Below, piece by piece: positions 25,453 to 34,487 of a stretch of 64,000 nucleotides of DNA. The notes below the pieces were generated by a model. It was not told the DNA's origin and did no database searches. It was given only the letters and a program-made list of their open reading frames with translations. This stretch comes from Planomicrobium stackebrandtii. Lineage in GTDB: Bacteria > Bacillota > Bacilli > Bacillales_A > Planococcaceae. The number at the start of each line of letters is the position of its first letter. The first letter of the stretch is position 1. The stretch lies in NCBI RefSeq assembly GCF_030814955.1, contig NZ_JAUSWB010000001.1, positions 310,001 to 374,000 of the forward strand. Direction: 5' to 3'. The position numbers were made by a program, and so were the translations under genes.

Positions 25453-27510
25453 TTGAATTATAAAGAATTAGATCATCCAGGTTTGATGGACAGTCGTGAC
25501 GAATTTTTGATTGCTATTGACAGCAATGGAGTCATGTTGCATGTGAATGAAGCATGGATAAACTTTTGCATGACACAAAACGAAAAACATTTGTCGTGGC
25601 TACCCGGAGGAAATCTCTTTGACCACTTAAATAAACGCGGCAAAGACGACGAGATTGAGTTGCTTCAACAAGTGTTAAATAATCAGGTGAAAGAACAGAA
25701 AATTATGTATCCCTTCAAGATGAAGGACGGTAAAATCCAATGGCTGCAAGGCAAAGTGCGAAAGTTGCTGACTTCTTCAAACCTTCCTAATAGCGCACTG
25801 CTGTCCTTTAAGCTAGTCAGCCTCGAATCTTCTCAACTGATTACGGCTGAGCTTGTACTGGAAAGTATGACGGAAGGGTTTATTTTGTTGGACAGCAATA
25901 TGCAAATCGTCTATCTTAATAAAATCGCAGAAAAATATCTACGCAACAGCCGAGAAAATGTCATGCTTGGAAAACAAAAAAACTGGTTTTCAGACACAGC
26001 CAATGCAAGCTTTTACAGCAATTGTAAAAAAGCTTCAACAAATCAAATGGTTCAGGAATTCATTGACTACTTCGAGCCATTGGATACATGGTTTCAAATT
26101 AAAGTGTGCCCACTCACAAACGGAAGCTTGAGTGTTTATTTTCATGATGTCAGTGATCAAAAGATAAAAGAGGTTCAGATAGCAGAATCTACTTACTATG
26201 ATTATGTCACGGGTCTGCCTAACCGAAGATCATTGATGCTGACTGCCGGCTCATTGATCAGCAGAAAGAAAAAGTTCTCAGTTTTTCACATTTCCATTGA
26301 TAAATCCAACTATATTCATGCCTTTGATCATTACAATACGAGTGAAGCACTCATGAAAATTTATGCGGATAAACTAAAAGGATTTTCCAGTGAAACTTGT
26401 CATGTTGGCAGAATGGAAGGCAATGAATTCATTGTGTTGCGTGAGCCTGTTCAAAAAGAAAGTTTGACAGATGTCGCGAAACAGATGGATGAAGTTTTTT
26501 GTCAACCGATCTCTTTAACCAGCTCCCAAAAGATGAATGTCAGCATCAGTATTGGAATCACCTGCTTTCCTTATGATGCCAGCACCATGAATGATTTATT
26601 TTCCTGTGCAGAAATTGCCATGCATGAAACAAAAATCAGTCCTGGTTCTTTTTATTCTTTCTACCGCCCATGGATGAAAGTATCCTATAATCGCAAATTG
26701 ATTATTGAAAGGGATTTGTCACGCAACTTTAAGGAACTTGGTTATTATTACACTCTGCAGCCGCAAATAGACGGCAGTTCCGGCCAAGTAGTCGGAGCAG
26801 AAGTTTTATCCCGGTGGCTTCATCCGGAAATCGGAGAAATTTCACCCGTAGAGTTTATCCAAATTGCAGAGGCTTCCGGTCAAATAAATGCGCTAACATT
26901 GCATTTGCTTGACGAAGTCTTTATCCAGATCAAGGACTGGCAGAAAAAATTTGACTGGAAGCAGCGTATTGCGATCAATATGACCTCTTCCCTTCTCAGC
27001 GACCCTGTTTTTTTTGATAATTTCTTTGAACTTATGGAGAGACGAAAAATAAATCCCAATCTGCTTGAAATTGAAATTACTGAACAAGTAGAACTAATAT
27101 ACTCTCCACAAACTTTGGAAACCCTGCTGCTCTGTAAATCCAAAGGCATCTCCATTTCTGTTGACGATTTCGGCACAGGATTTTCCATGATTTCTTACTT
27201 AACAAATTTTCCAATCAATAAAATAAAAATTGACCGATCTTTTGTTAAGAAAATTGGACAGGATCGAAAATCAGAAGCCGTATTAAAGTCCTTAATTTAT
27301 CTGGCTAAAAGCATTGAATGTGATCTTATAGCTGAAGGTGTTGAGCGTATAGAGGAAGTTGAATTTCTCAGGGAAAATGGCTGTGATGTTTTTCAAGGAT
27401 ACCTGTATGATAAGCCGATGAAACCGACTGATTTCGAGTCCAAGTATTTACAATTTGACTCAAAAAACTCAGTTAACACGAAACGGCTAAAAAGTTTACC
27501 TTATAGCTGA
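25453..27510 (+). CDS. PAS-PAS-degenerate GGDEF-EAL cyclic-di-GMP phosphodiesterase
   Basis: The protein (685 residues from TTG 25453, which has GGAGGGG five bases upstream; ATG 25414 is a weaker alternative giving 698) has two PAS sensor domains (about residues 12-105 and 128-240). A GGDEF fold follows, opening with YDYVTGLPNRRSLML but with RMEGNEF in place of the active GGDEF. An intact EAL domain then carries EVLSRW, INMT, EIEITE, DDFGTGFS, KIDRSFV, IAEGVE and QGYLYDKP. The conserved acidic residues predict active cleavage of c-di-GMP, with the dead GGDEF perhaps a GTP sensor. No membrane spans, so cytoplasmic. A diguanylate cyclase gene follows after 27 bp. Confidence 0.92.
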   Translation: MNYKELDHPGLMDSRDEFLIAIDSNGVMLHVNEAWINFCMTQNEKHLSWLPGGNLFDHLNKRGKDDEIELLQQVLNNQVKEQKIMYPFKMKDGKIQWLQGKVRKLLTSSNLPNSALLSFKLVSLESSQLITAELVLESMTEGFILLDSNMQIVYLNKIAEKYLRNSRENVMLGKQKNWFSDTANASFYSNCKKASTNQMVQEFIDYFEPLDTWFQIKVCPLTNGSLSVYFHDVSDQKIKEVQIAESTYYDYVTGLPNRRSLMLTAGSLISRKKKFSVFHISIDKSNYIHAFDHYNTSEALMKIYADKLKGFSSETCHVGRMEGNEFIVLREPVQKESLTDVAKQMDEVFCQPISLTSSQKMNVSISIGITCFPYDASTMNDLFSCAEIAMHETKISPGSFYSFYRPWMKVSYNRKLIIERDLSRNFKELGYYYTLQPQIDGSSGQVVGAEVLSRWLHPEIGEISPVEFIQIAEASGQINALTLHLLDEVFIQIKDWQKKFDWKQRIAINMTSSLLSDPVFFDNFFELMERRKINPNLLEIEITEQVELIYSPQTLETLLLCKSKGISISVDDFGTGFSMISYLTNFPINKIKIDRSFVKKIGQDRKSEAVLKSLIYLAKSIECDLIAEGVERIEEVEFLRENGCDVFQGYLYDKPMKPTDFESKYLQFDSKNSVNTKRLKSLPYS

Positions 27511-27537
27511 ATACCCCAACAGTGGGATAAGGATTCA

Positions 27538-29229
27538 ATGGAGAAAGGAAATCCACAGATGGAAAAAACTAACGAACTTCCCTTTGATAAGGCTTTTATG
27601 GCGGCCATAAAAGATATGGTATTTATCGTCAAAATTGAAAGCAATTCAATCCTCACATATGCGTTCTTAAACCAAGCCGTATTTGAACGAACCAATTTAA
27701 CAGAGACTGCTATTGGGAAAACGTTTCAAGAAGTCCATGAAGGCAATTTAGCTGATGTCCTAACAATGAACTACGGACAAGTACTGTCTATCAAAGAAGC
27801 GGTTACTTATGTCGATTCATATATTTCACCGGCAGGCAATTCCTATTATTCGGAATCCACCTTAACTCCATTGTTCAATGAAGATGGAAATTGTTCGTAC
27901 ATCATTGGGGTGGTCAAAGACACTACTGCTGAGAGGCTTGCAAAAATGGAAAGCCAGGAAGCCTGGAAACGGATAAAGGAAAGCCGTTCCCGCTATCGCT
28001 CACTTTATGACAACAATGCGAATGCCATTCTCTCGCTAGACTTGACCGGACGAATCCAGACAGGGAACTCAGCGGTTGAGCAGTTAACAGGCTTCTCACC
28101 ATCTGAAATTACAGGTGTTGAATTCAGTAAATTTATCTACGGAAAAGATTCCAAATTGCTCGATATTCATTATAAGCAGACATTAATTGGAGTCATACAA
28201 GATCTTCGTACAAAGTTCCGTGACAAATCCGGGCATTTGATCGGTGTCTCCATTCAATTTGCGCCGATTGAAGAGGAAAGCGAAATTGTTGGGATCTATG
28301 CGGTGCTGCGGGACATGAGGGAAATCGACCGCCTAATCAATCAATATGCCGAAAGCGAAAACCGCTTCCGGATTATTGCGGAAAATGCACATGATGTCAT
28401 CGTGTTGATGAATTACAAGGGCGAAATTTTGTATGTCTCCCCTTCTATTGAACGGGTGTACGGGTTTATTCCGGAAGAATATATGGAAAAACCGCCTTTT
28501 CATAACGTCCATCCGGAAGATATATCGCTCGTGAAAAACATCTACAAGCAAGCTGTTAAAGAAGCAAAAAACTATGTGATTGAAATCCGGATAAAGCACA
28601 AAACCACTGGCTGGCATTGGTCTGAATTGCAAGGAACCCCGATTTTCAATGAACAAGACCAGTTTATTCATATGCTGACCATCACACGTGACATTACGCT
28701 GCAAAAAGAACACGAAGCCAAACTTCATTACTACGCATACCACGATTCGTTGACAGGATTGCCGAATCGGCGGTTTTTCAAACAACGATTGGCTGAAGAA
28801 ATCGCTTCCCGTCAGGATAACAATGAAGTTTTGGCGGTAATTTTGCTGGATATCGACCATTTCAAGAGAATCAATGACCAATTGGGCCATGAAGTGGGCG
28901 ATGCGGTCATCGAGGAATTTGGCCGGCGCATCAGCCATCCTTTAGAAGAGCGCGATCTGGCGGCTCGCCTCGGCGGAGATGAATTCGTGCTGCTTTTGCC
29001 AAGTGTAACCACGCGCGAAGGGGCGGAACAAATCGCACAAAAAATTCAAATGGCCATGAAAGCTCCGTGGACAATCAACAATGGCCCACCGCAAGTTACT
29101 GCCAGCATGGGAATTACACTGATACCCCTTCCTGAGGCGACCGTCTCATCTGTTTTGAAAAGTGCAGATCTTGCCATGTATGAAGCAAAAGAAGCTGGAA
29201 GAGGAACCTATCGCTTACTGAGCCTGTAA
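27538..29229 (+). CDS. PAS-PAS-PAS-GGDEF diguanylate cyclase
   Basis: The 563-residue cytoplasmic protein has three PAS domains (about residues 12-130, 145-265 and 275-395; the last with the PAC-type WHWSELQGTPIFNEQDQFIHMLTITRDIT) and a GGDEF domain. That domain opens YHDSLTGLPNRRFFKQRL, has DIDHFKRINDQLGHEVGDAVI and an intact RLGGDEFVLLL near residue 480. The RxxD inhibitory site expected five residues before GGDEF reads EERD, so product inhibition is probably lost. It would make c-di-GMP, opposing the EAL protein encoded 27 bp upstream. ATG 27559 (after AAAGGA) is an equally possible start. Confidence 0.92.
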   Translation: MEKGNPQMEKTNELPFDKAFMAAIKDMVFIVKIESNSILTYAFLNQAVFERTNLTETAIGKTFQEVHEGNLADVLTMNYGQVLSIKEAVTYVDSYISPAGNSYYSESTLTPLFNEDGNCSYIIGVVKDTTAERLAKMESQEAWKRIKESRSRYRSLYDNNANAILSLDLTGRIQTGNSAVEQLTGFSPSEITGVEFSKFIYGKDSKLLDIHYKQTLIGVIQDLRTKFRDKSGHLIGVSIQFAPIEEESEIVGIYAVLRDMREIDRLINQYAESENRFRIIAENAHDVIVLMNYKGEILYVSPSIERVYGFIPEEYMEKPPFHNVHPEDISLVKNIYKQAVKEAKNYVIEIRIKHKTTGWHWSELQGTPIFNEQDQFIHMLTITRDITLQKEHEAKLHYYAYHDSLTGLPNRRFFKQRLAEEIASRQDNNEVLAVILLDIDHFKRINDQLGHEVGDAVIEEFGRRISHPLEERDLAARLGGDEFVLLLPSVTTREGAEQIAQKIQMAMKAPWTINNGPPQVTASMGITLIPLPEATVSSVLKSADLAMYEAKEAGRGTYRLLSL

Positions 29230-29297
29230 TTTATTGGCCGCTCACAAGACTGCAAAACAAACGTTAAATTTACTACATGATAAAAAGGAGTTTTACG

Positions 29298-29999
29298 ATG
29301 CACCCCCCGCATACTGAAGGTATCTTTCCCGTGGTATTGGCAGATACAAACCGCCTTTTGGGCGAAGGTTTAAAGTTGATTTTAAACGATTTAGGGAATG
29401 AGTTTTCAATTATTGATCAACAAAGCGGCCTGTTCAACCTGCGTGCTTCTTTGGAGGATTATAGTTCAAAAATCATATTAGCAGAATTATTTAGTGGGGA
29501 TTCACTAGGAATTACTGAGCTGCAAAATTTTATTTCGGAATATCCGAAAGCAAAAGTAGTAGTTTATTCGGTATCAAAGGAAAAAGAACATGTTCTCGAA
29601 ACTCTAAAGTACGGTGCTGTAGGTTACCTTTCAAAAGGAGCCGAAATTAGCACGGTAATCGAAGCCTTGCGCACCGTTTCACGAGGCTACTACTATATAG
29701 ATCCTTGGCTTGCTCAGTTTTTAGTAAAAGAAATTCAACAGTTGCACGGAAAGATAAATGACAAGGAACATTTTTCGATTCAGATTGCAGATCCATGTCC
29801 CGAGCTCCTTACTAAAAGAGAAATGGAAATTATTCGCTTATTAACTGAGGGGCAAAGCAATAAATCTATAGGTGAAGTTCTTCACATCAGTGAAAAAACC
29901 GTTAAAAATCATGTATCCAAAATGCTGGCTAAACTAAAATTGGTAGATCGGACTCAAATTGTTTTAAAAGCCATCAAAAGTGGCTGGGTAGCATTGTAA
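29298..29999 (+). CDS. NarL/LuxR-type regulator with atypical receiver domain
   Basis: From ATG 29298 (AAGGAG seven bases upstream) the 233-residue protein has an N-terminal receiver-like domain (residues about 10-125) and a C-terminal LuxR helix-turn-helix. The latter is ELLTKREMEIIRLLTEGQSNKSIGEVLHISEKTVKNHVSKMLAKLKLVDRTQIV, residues about 168-221. In the receiver the acidic pair is reduced to a single Asp (VLADTN) and the phospho-acceptor position reads ILAELFSG, with Glu63 replacing Asp. The conserved Lys is kept (GYLSKG). Normal phosphorylation is therefore unlikely. It lies 68 bp after the diguanylate cyclase gene and is probably co-transcribed. Confidence 0.88.
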   Translation: MHPPHTEGIFPVVLADTNRLLGEGLKLILNDLGNEFSIIDQQSGLFNLRASLEDYSSKIILAELFSGDSLGITELQNFISEYPKAKVVVYSVSKEKEHVLETLKYGAVGYLSKGAEISTVIEALRTVSRGYYYIDPWLAQFLVKEIQQLHGKINDKEHFSIQIADPCPELLTKREMEIIRLLTEGQSNKSIGEVLHISEKTVKNHVSKMLAKLKLVDRTQIVLKAIKSGWVAL

Positions 30000-30004
30000 A
30001 AACT

Positions 30005-30048
30005 AACGGGCAATCAATCCTCAAAGTCGGATTGATTGCCCGTTTTTC
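30005..30048 (+). terminator. Intrinsic terminator of the c-di-GMP cassette
   Basis: A 16-bp perfect stem (30005-30020 with 30029-30044) is followed by a T-run. It begins five bases after the stop codon of the LuxR-type gene. Confidence 0.93.
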
Positions 30049-30434
30049 ATTTAGACTGCGCATTATGCCCAGTGGTTCAAGCTAATTAGCATTTTACACA
30101 GCAGCTGATTAATCAGATTCGGAAGTCGGCAGAATTTGTTTCTAAACTACCACTGGTAGCTTTAAAAAATGAAGTTATTTGCCACATTCTCTTATCCAAT
30201 ATGACTTTAGGAGGCAATGGCAGTTTTGTGAAATTCTTGGCACCCGCTCCAGGTTTTCCAGCAACTGAGCATTAAAATAGAGAACTCAGCAACCGAATGT
30301 TACGTTGGAATATTTATAAAAGCGTAATATTACGAACACTTCAACCATAATTTAAAATACACAAAAAAAGTCCGCAAATGTAATTAAACATTTTACGGAC
30401 GTTCACTTCATACCAAACTGTAAAAAAGTGATAA
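30049..30434. other. Gene-free interval
   Basis: No ORF with a start and ribosome binding site is visible. A 58-codon frame without a start (about 30094-30275, plus strand) is not above chance. The right end holds the terminator of the following minus-strand operon. Confidence 0.5.
30370..30402 (-). terminator. Intrinsic terminator of the amidohydrolase operon
   Basis: GTCCG-CAAATGT (30370-30381) pairs with ACATTTTACGGAC (30388-30400) with a small bulge, followed by a seven-T run on the minus strand. Confidence 0.75.
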
Positions 30435-30644
30435 CTAGTTTTTCTTTTCATTCATCTCTGCCACTGCTGCATCGTATTTATCAAAATCAAACTCGACGCT
30501 TCCCGGCTTGTAAAAAAAGAGAATAGACTCTTTTTCTCCCTGTGACAGTAAAAACGTCACGACAGCTTTCGGGCTTTTCATATCGATTCCCGCATGGTTG
30601 GCATCGGATAGCTTCGCTAAAATATTTTCAGGTGTCTTGCTCAC
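30435..30644 (-). CDS. Small acidic/polar protein, function unknown
   Basis: This 69-residue soluble protein (GTG start) has an even mix of charged residues and reads ILAKLSDANHAGIDMKSPKAVVTFLLSQGEKESILFFYKPGSVEFDFDKYDAAV. Its start lies two bases after the stop codon of the benzil-reductase-like gene, whose last codons (AAAGGGA) provide the ribosome binding site. Expression is thus translationally coupled to the metabolic operon. The family is not recognised. Confidence 0.65.
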   Translation of the reverse strand: MSKTPENILAKLSDANHAGIDMKSPKAVVTFLLSQGEKESILFFYKPGSVEFDFDKYDAAVAEMNEKKN

Positions 30645-30645
30645 T

Positions 30646-31392
30646 CTATACTCCCTTTCCTGCTTGCGGTAAATTCCGAATGTCCAAAATGGTCGGCAAA
30701 CTCTCGAAGTCCGGTCTTTGTGTCATTTCCATCAGCAATCGTGCTGTTTCTTCCGGACTGCTGAGCAAGCCGCTTTTCTTGTAATCCAAGAACTTTTCAA
30801 TCAAAGGAAAATCTGCTGCTTCGCTTTTGCGAATTTTTTCCTGCATCCCCGTATCAATAATGCCTGGTGCTACAGAGACCACTTTGACACTCTTGTTTTC
30901 CGCATCCAGGCAAGAGCTGTAATGATCAAGACCCGCTTTTCCGGCACAATAAGCACTCCAGCCTTCATATACTTTGCGGCCCGCTCCAGATGAAATATTG
31001 ACAATTTTTTTATCTGCCGGACTGTTTTCCAGCTGACTGATAAACGCACCGCACAGCAGCATCGGCGCCGTCAAGTTGAGGACAATGCTTTGGCTCACTT
31101 GTGCTGCATTATTCGCATGGGCAGGTCCGATTGGTTCGATGGTTCCAGCGTTATTAACTAAAACAATGGTTTTGATTTTTTTAGTGATTAGCTCCAACGC
31201 TTGAGCAATCATGTCTTCAATCTCTTCAAGGCGAGTCAGATCGAAAGGCAGAAAGTGCTCACCTGGCCAATTTTCCGGCTGGGTGCGTGCAATTCCAATG
31301 ACTATGTGCCCCGCGTCAATGAGTTGGCGGCTCCATTCAAGACCAATTCCTTTGGATGCTCCGGTGATGATGTACGCTTCTTTTTCCATCAT
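30646..31392 (-). CDS. yueD: Short-chain dehydrogenase, (S)-benzoin-forming benzil reductase type (YueD-like)
   Basis: The 248-residue classical SDR has the TGASKGIG cofactor turn (residues 10-17), VNNAGTIEPIGP, the catalytic Ser in IVNISSGAG, and the YxxxK pair in YCAGKAG (about residues 158-164). The VSVAPGIIDTGMQ and DIRNLPQAG blocks match the YueD branch, which reduces benzil to (S)-benzoin with NADPH in vitro. The physiological substrate is unknown. The gene overlaps the upstream amidohydrolase stop by four bases (ATGA) and is followed closely by a small ORF, so all three form one operon. Confidence 0.88.
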   Translation of the reverse strand: MMEKEAYIITGASKGIGLEWSRQLIDAGHIVIGIARTQPENWPGEHFLPFDLTRLEEIEDMIAQALELITKKIKTIVLVNNAGTIEPIGPAHANNAAQVSQSIVLNLTAPMLLCGAFISQLENSPADKKIVNISSGAGRKVYEGWSAYCAGKAGLDHYSSCLDAENKSVKVVSVAPGIIDTGMQEKIRKSEAADFPLIEKFLDYKKSGLLSSPEETARLLMEMTQRPDFESLPTILDIRNLPQAGKGV

Positions 31393-32966
31393 GCCTCACT
31401 GCTTTTTTGGTACATGATTTCTCCTGCCACCACTGTCATAACCGCCTGAGCTTCCAAAATCTGTTCTTCATTTCCATCGAACAAATCCCGGTCAAAAACG
31501 GTGAAATCGGCGTCAAATCCTTCGCGAATCACACCGCGTACAGCTTCTTTGCAAATAGCCGCTGCACTGCCACTTGTATACAACTGAATGGCTTCAAAGC
31601 GAGACAACTTTTCTTCCGGCTGATAGCCTTCATGCGTGTCATAAGGCTTTCTGCGAGTAACGGCAGCGTAAATGCCAAGGCATGGATCCACTTCTTCAAT
31701 CGGTGCATCTGACCCGCCGGCGCAAATCAGACCATGATTCAACAACTTTTTCCAAGTATACGCCCACTCCAAACGGCTTTCTCCGAGACGTTCCACAACC
31801 CACGGGAAGTCAGAAGTTACGAAGCTCGGCTGAAGATCTAGCGCCACATCGATTTGTTGCATCCGCTCTACCAAATCTTCACGGACCACCATTGCATGTA
31901 TCAAACGGTCACGCTTACCTGCAGGCACCGGATGCGCTTCAATGGCATCCAATGCCATTTCCAATCCAAGATCGCCGATAACATGAATCGCTACTGCCTC
32001 ACCGTGCTTCCGGGCAATTGAAACGAGGCGTTTAAACTCCTCGTCCGATTGAATGGCAACCCCGATTGTTGAAGGGTCATCATTGTAAGGCTTGCTCAGC
32101 AATGCCGTACGTCCGCCAATCGAACCATCCGCGAAAATTTTCATCGGGCCTGGATCGACAAATGGTTCTGCGTACGAGGCGTTTTCCATCATTTCCTCAA
32201 ATGCACTATGGGCTCTGAGCAAATGTGCACGGAACTTCACCTGTTTGCCAATGACATTTTTGAAAGCCTGCAATGGACGTGAATAATGGCCGTAGTATCC
32301 CATGTCCTCAGTATGTGCACCGGTCAAACCGAGCGACAGCAAATCTTCGACAGATTTATGCAGAGCGCGCGTCAAGTACTCAACACTCACTTCCGGAACC
32401 TGGTTCGCAACCAGATCCTGGGCTGCATCCAATAAGTAGCCGGTCGGTTCTCCGTCAGCATCACGGACAATCACGCCGCCTTCAGGATCCGGGCTGTCTT
32501 TGGTAATGCCCGCAAGCGACAAGGCGCTTGAATTGGCTAAAACTGCATGGCGGCAAACCCGTTTCAGCATCATTGGTGAGCGGCTGATTTCATCGAGTTC
32601 GTTGCGATGGAAGATTTTACGGTCGGCAAAGTTGTTTTCATTCCAGCCTTCCCCAATAAACCATTCGTCTTTGTTAAGTTCCTTCGTTGACTCGACCAAT
32701 TGCTCGCGCATTTCCTCCGAGCTTGCGATTTTTGACAAATCGACGCGCATCAATTTCTCTCCATGGCCGATCATGTGCATATGGCTATCGACAAATCCAG
32801 GGTACATGCTCTTTCCCTGCAAATCAATTTCCGTATCCGCTTGTTCTTTTAACTCTTCGTATGTTCCAACTTTCTCTATGTGATCATCAGACACCAGTAC
32901 CGCTTCCGCGACAGCGCCTTCTGCTTCCATTGTATAAATTGTTCCCCCATGCCATAACATTTTCAT
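31389..32966 (-). CDS. Amidohydrolase family protein (YtcJ-like)
   Basis: The 525-residue metal-dependent hydrolase begins MKMLWHGGTIYTMEAEG with an N-terminal beta-sandwich strand. YPGFVDSHMHMIGHG then gives the first metal ligands (HxH), GLTGAHTEDMGYYG and AIHVIGDLGLEMALDA provide further His, and CAGGSDAPIEEVDPCLGIYAAVTRR supplies the catalytic Asp. The layout is that of the YtcJ/ExoF amidohydrolase_3 family (N-substituted formamide-deformylase-like), substrate unknown. Start 32966 is chosen for the AAGGAG seven bases upstream. The frame upstream to 33074 is not family-like. It shares a four-base overlap with the following SDR gene. Confidence 0.9.
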   Translation of the reverse strand: MKMLWHGGTIYTMEAEGAVAEAVLVSDDHIEKVGTYEELKEQADTEIDLQGKSMYPGFVDSHMHMIGHGEKLMRVDLSKIASSEEMREQLVESTKELNKDEWFIGEGWNENNFADRKIFHRNELDEISRSPMMLKRVCRHAVLANSSALSLAGITKDSPDPEGGVIVRDADGEPTGYLLDAAQDLVANQVPEVSVEYLTRALHKSVEDLLSLGLTGAHTEDMGYYGHYSRPLQAFKNVIGKQVKFRAHLLRAHSAFEEMMENASYAEPFVDPGPMKIFADGSIGGRTALLSKPYNDDPSTIGVAIQSDEEFKRLVSIARKHGEAVAIHVIGDLGLEMALDAIEAHPVPAGKRDRLIHAMVVREDLVERMQQIDVALDLQPSFVTSDFPWVVERLGESRLEWAYTWKKLLNHGLICAGGSDAPIEEVDPCLGIYAAVTRRKPYDTHEGYQPEEKLSRFEAIQLYTSGSAAAICKEAVRGVIREGFDADFTVFDRDLFDGNEEQILEAQAVMTVVAGEIMYQKSSEA

Positions 32967-33062
32967 CAAACCACTCCTTTTCTCTCTTCCCATCATAAGT
33001 TTAATTGCCTCCGCATTCAATACGTTAGAATTGAAATTTTCATCGATTCGCTCACAAGGTAA

Positions 33063-33139
33063 AAAGACTTGCATATATGTTATACTGTTTCTACTTATAG
33101 AAAGCAGAGGTGAACCCTCCTAGTCGGAGGGACGTATTG
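33063..33139 (+). promoter_or_regulatory. Extended -10 promoter and ribosome-site hairpin before the CNNM transporter
   Basis: TGTTATACT near 33078-33086 is an extended -10 element. CCCTCC (33115-33120) and GGAGGG (33126-33131) can form a six-base-pair hairpin with a five-base loop. The right arm is the ribosome binding site of the TTG start at 33137, so translation could be limited by this structure. Confidence 0.45.
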
Positions 33140-34447
33140 GACAGTATACCCATTCTCAATTTGTTATTGGTCGCTCTTTTAATCGGGCTGACCGCTTTAT
33201 TTGTTGGATCAGAGTTTTCGATTATCCGTGTCAGAAAGTCCCGAATTGATCAGCTTGTATCAGAAGGCAATAAAAATGCCATTTTGACACAGAAAATCAT
33301 CGGCAATCTGGATTATTATTTGTCTGCCTGCCAATTGGGAATTACCGTTACAGCACTTGGCCTTGGTTGGCTGGGCGAATCAACTGTCGGCCAAATTCTG
33401 CACCCGGTTTTTGAAAACTTTGGCGTCGAAGAACCGACTGCGTCGATCTTCTCCTTTATCATTGCATTTACTATCATTACTTTCCTGCATGTCGTCATCG
33501 GTGAACTGGCACCTAAAACGCTGGCGATACAATATGCGGAAAAAATGGCTTTTATCTTTGTCCGTCCGCTTTATGTGTTCGGAATCATTTTGGCACCGTT
33601 CATCTGGCTTTTGAATGGATCTGCCCGTCTGCTGCTCCGTGCTTTCGGCATTGAGCCAGCGGTGCATGAACAGGCCCATTCGGAAGAAGAGCTGAAAATC
33701 ATCATGACGCAAAGCTATCAAAGCGGTGAAATCAATCAAACGGAACTATCGTACATGCAGAACATTTTTTCTTTCGACGAACGCATGGCAAAAGACATCA
33801 TGCTGCCCCGGACACAAATGGAGACCATTTCACTTGAGATGAGCCATGACGACTTGATGGAAATTGTACGTGACCATCAGTACACCCGTTACCCGGTCAC
33901 TGAACAAGGTGACAAGGACGATATTCTCGGTTTTGTCAACGTCAAGGAAATGCTGACCAATTACACTTACAAACAGGATTTGAACGACAGCATCGTCGTC
34001 CACGATATTCCTTTTGTCCATGATATGGCACCCATACAAGATGTGCTGCTGAAAATGCAGAAAGAACATGTCCATATGGCAATTGTTGTTGATGAATATG
34101 GCGGAACTGCCGGAGTCATCACAATGGAAGATATTTTGGAAGAAATTGTCGGGGAAATCCGCGATGAGTTTGACGAAGATGAACGCGATGAAATCAAGGC
34201 AGTCGATATCAATAATTATTTATTGAATGGGCGTGTGCTGCTTTCAGATCTGGAAGATCGTTTTGCCATCGAGTTTGATGACAGTGAAGACGTCGATACC
34301 ATCGGCGGCTGGATCCAATTGCAAAACACCGATATTAATGAAGGCCAATCGGTTGAATTGTCGAATCACTCGATCACTGTACGCGAAATGGAAAATCATC
34401 AGATTATCCGTGTGTTGTTGACGCGCAATACAGAGCTAGCTGAATAA
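33137..34447 (+). CDS. CNNM-CBS-CorC family ion transporter (MpfA/YhdP-like, HlyC type)
   Basis: The protein (436 residues from TTG 33137) has an N-terminal DUF21/CNNM membrane domain with about four spans ([28 protein letters not shown]..., [25 protein letters not shown]). A pair of CBS domains follows (about residues 205-325, [15 protein letters not shown]... and [30 protein letters not shown]), then a CorC_HlyC domain at the C-terminus. Family members such as B. subtilis MpfA (YhdP) export magnesium. The conserved GELAPKT and [17 protein letters not shown] support this. GGAGGG lies five bases before TTG; GTG 33110 is an alternative. Confidence 0.9.
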   Translation: MDSIPILNLLLVALLIGLTALFVGSEFSIIRVRKSRIDQLVSEGNKNAILTQKIIGNLDYYLSACQLGITVTALGLGWLGESTVGQILHPVFENFGVEEPTASIFSFIIAFTIITFLHVVIGELAPKTLAIQYAEKMAFIFVRPLYVFGIILAPFIWLLNGSARLLLRAFGIEPAVHEQAHSEEELKIIMTQSYQSGEINQTELSYMQNIFSFDERMAKDIMLPRTQMETISLEMSHDDLMEIVRDHQYTRYPVTEQGDKDDILGFVNVKEMLTNYTYKQDLNDSIVVHDIPFVHDMAPIQDVLLKMQKEHVHMAIVVDEYGGTAGVITMEDILEEIVGEIRDEFDEDERDEIKAVDINNYLLNGRVLLSDLEDRFAIEFDDSEDVDTIGGWIQLQNTDINEGQSVELSNHSITVREMENHQIIRVLLTRNTELAE

Positions 34448-34449
34448 CC

Positions 34450-34487
34450 AAAACTCCCCGCCAGCATACTGCTGGCGGGGAGTTTTT
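34450..34487. terminator. Bidirectional intrinsic terminator
   Basis: AAAACTCCCCGCCAGCA (34450-34466) pairs perfectly with TGCTGGCGGGGAGTTTT (34470-34486). It is GC-rich with A/T runs on both sides and lies between the convergent CNNM and sulfurtransferase genes. Confidence 0.95.

Noticed and set aside
30094..30275. 58-codon open frame after the LuxR-type gene
   Set aside because: It has no start codon or ribosome binding site and its length is within chance expectation.
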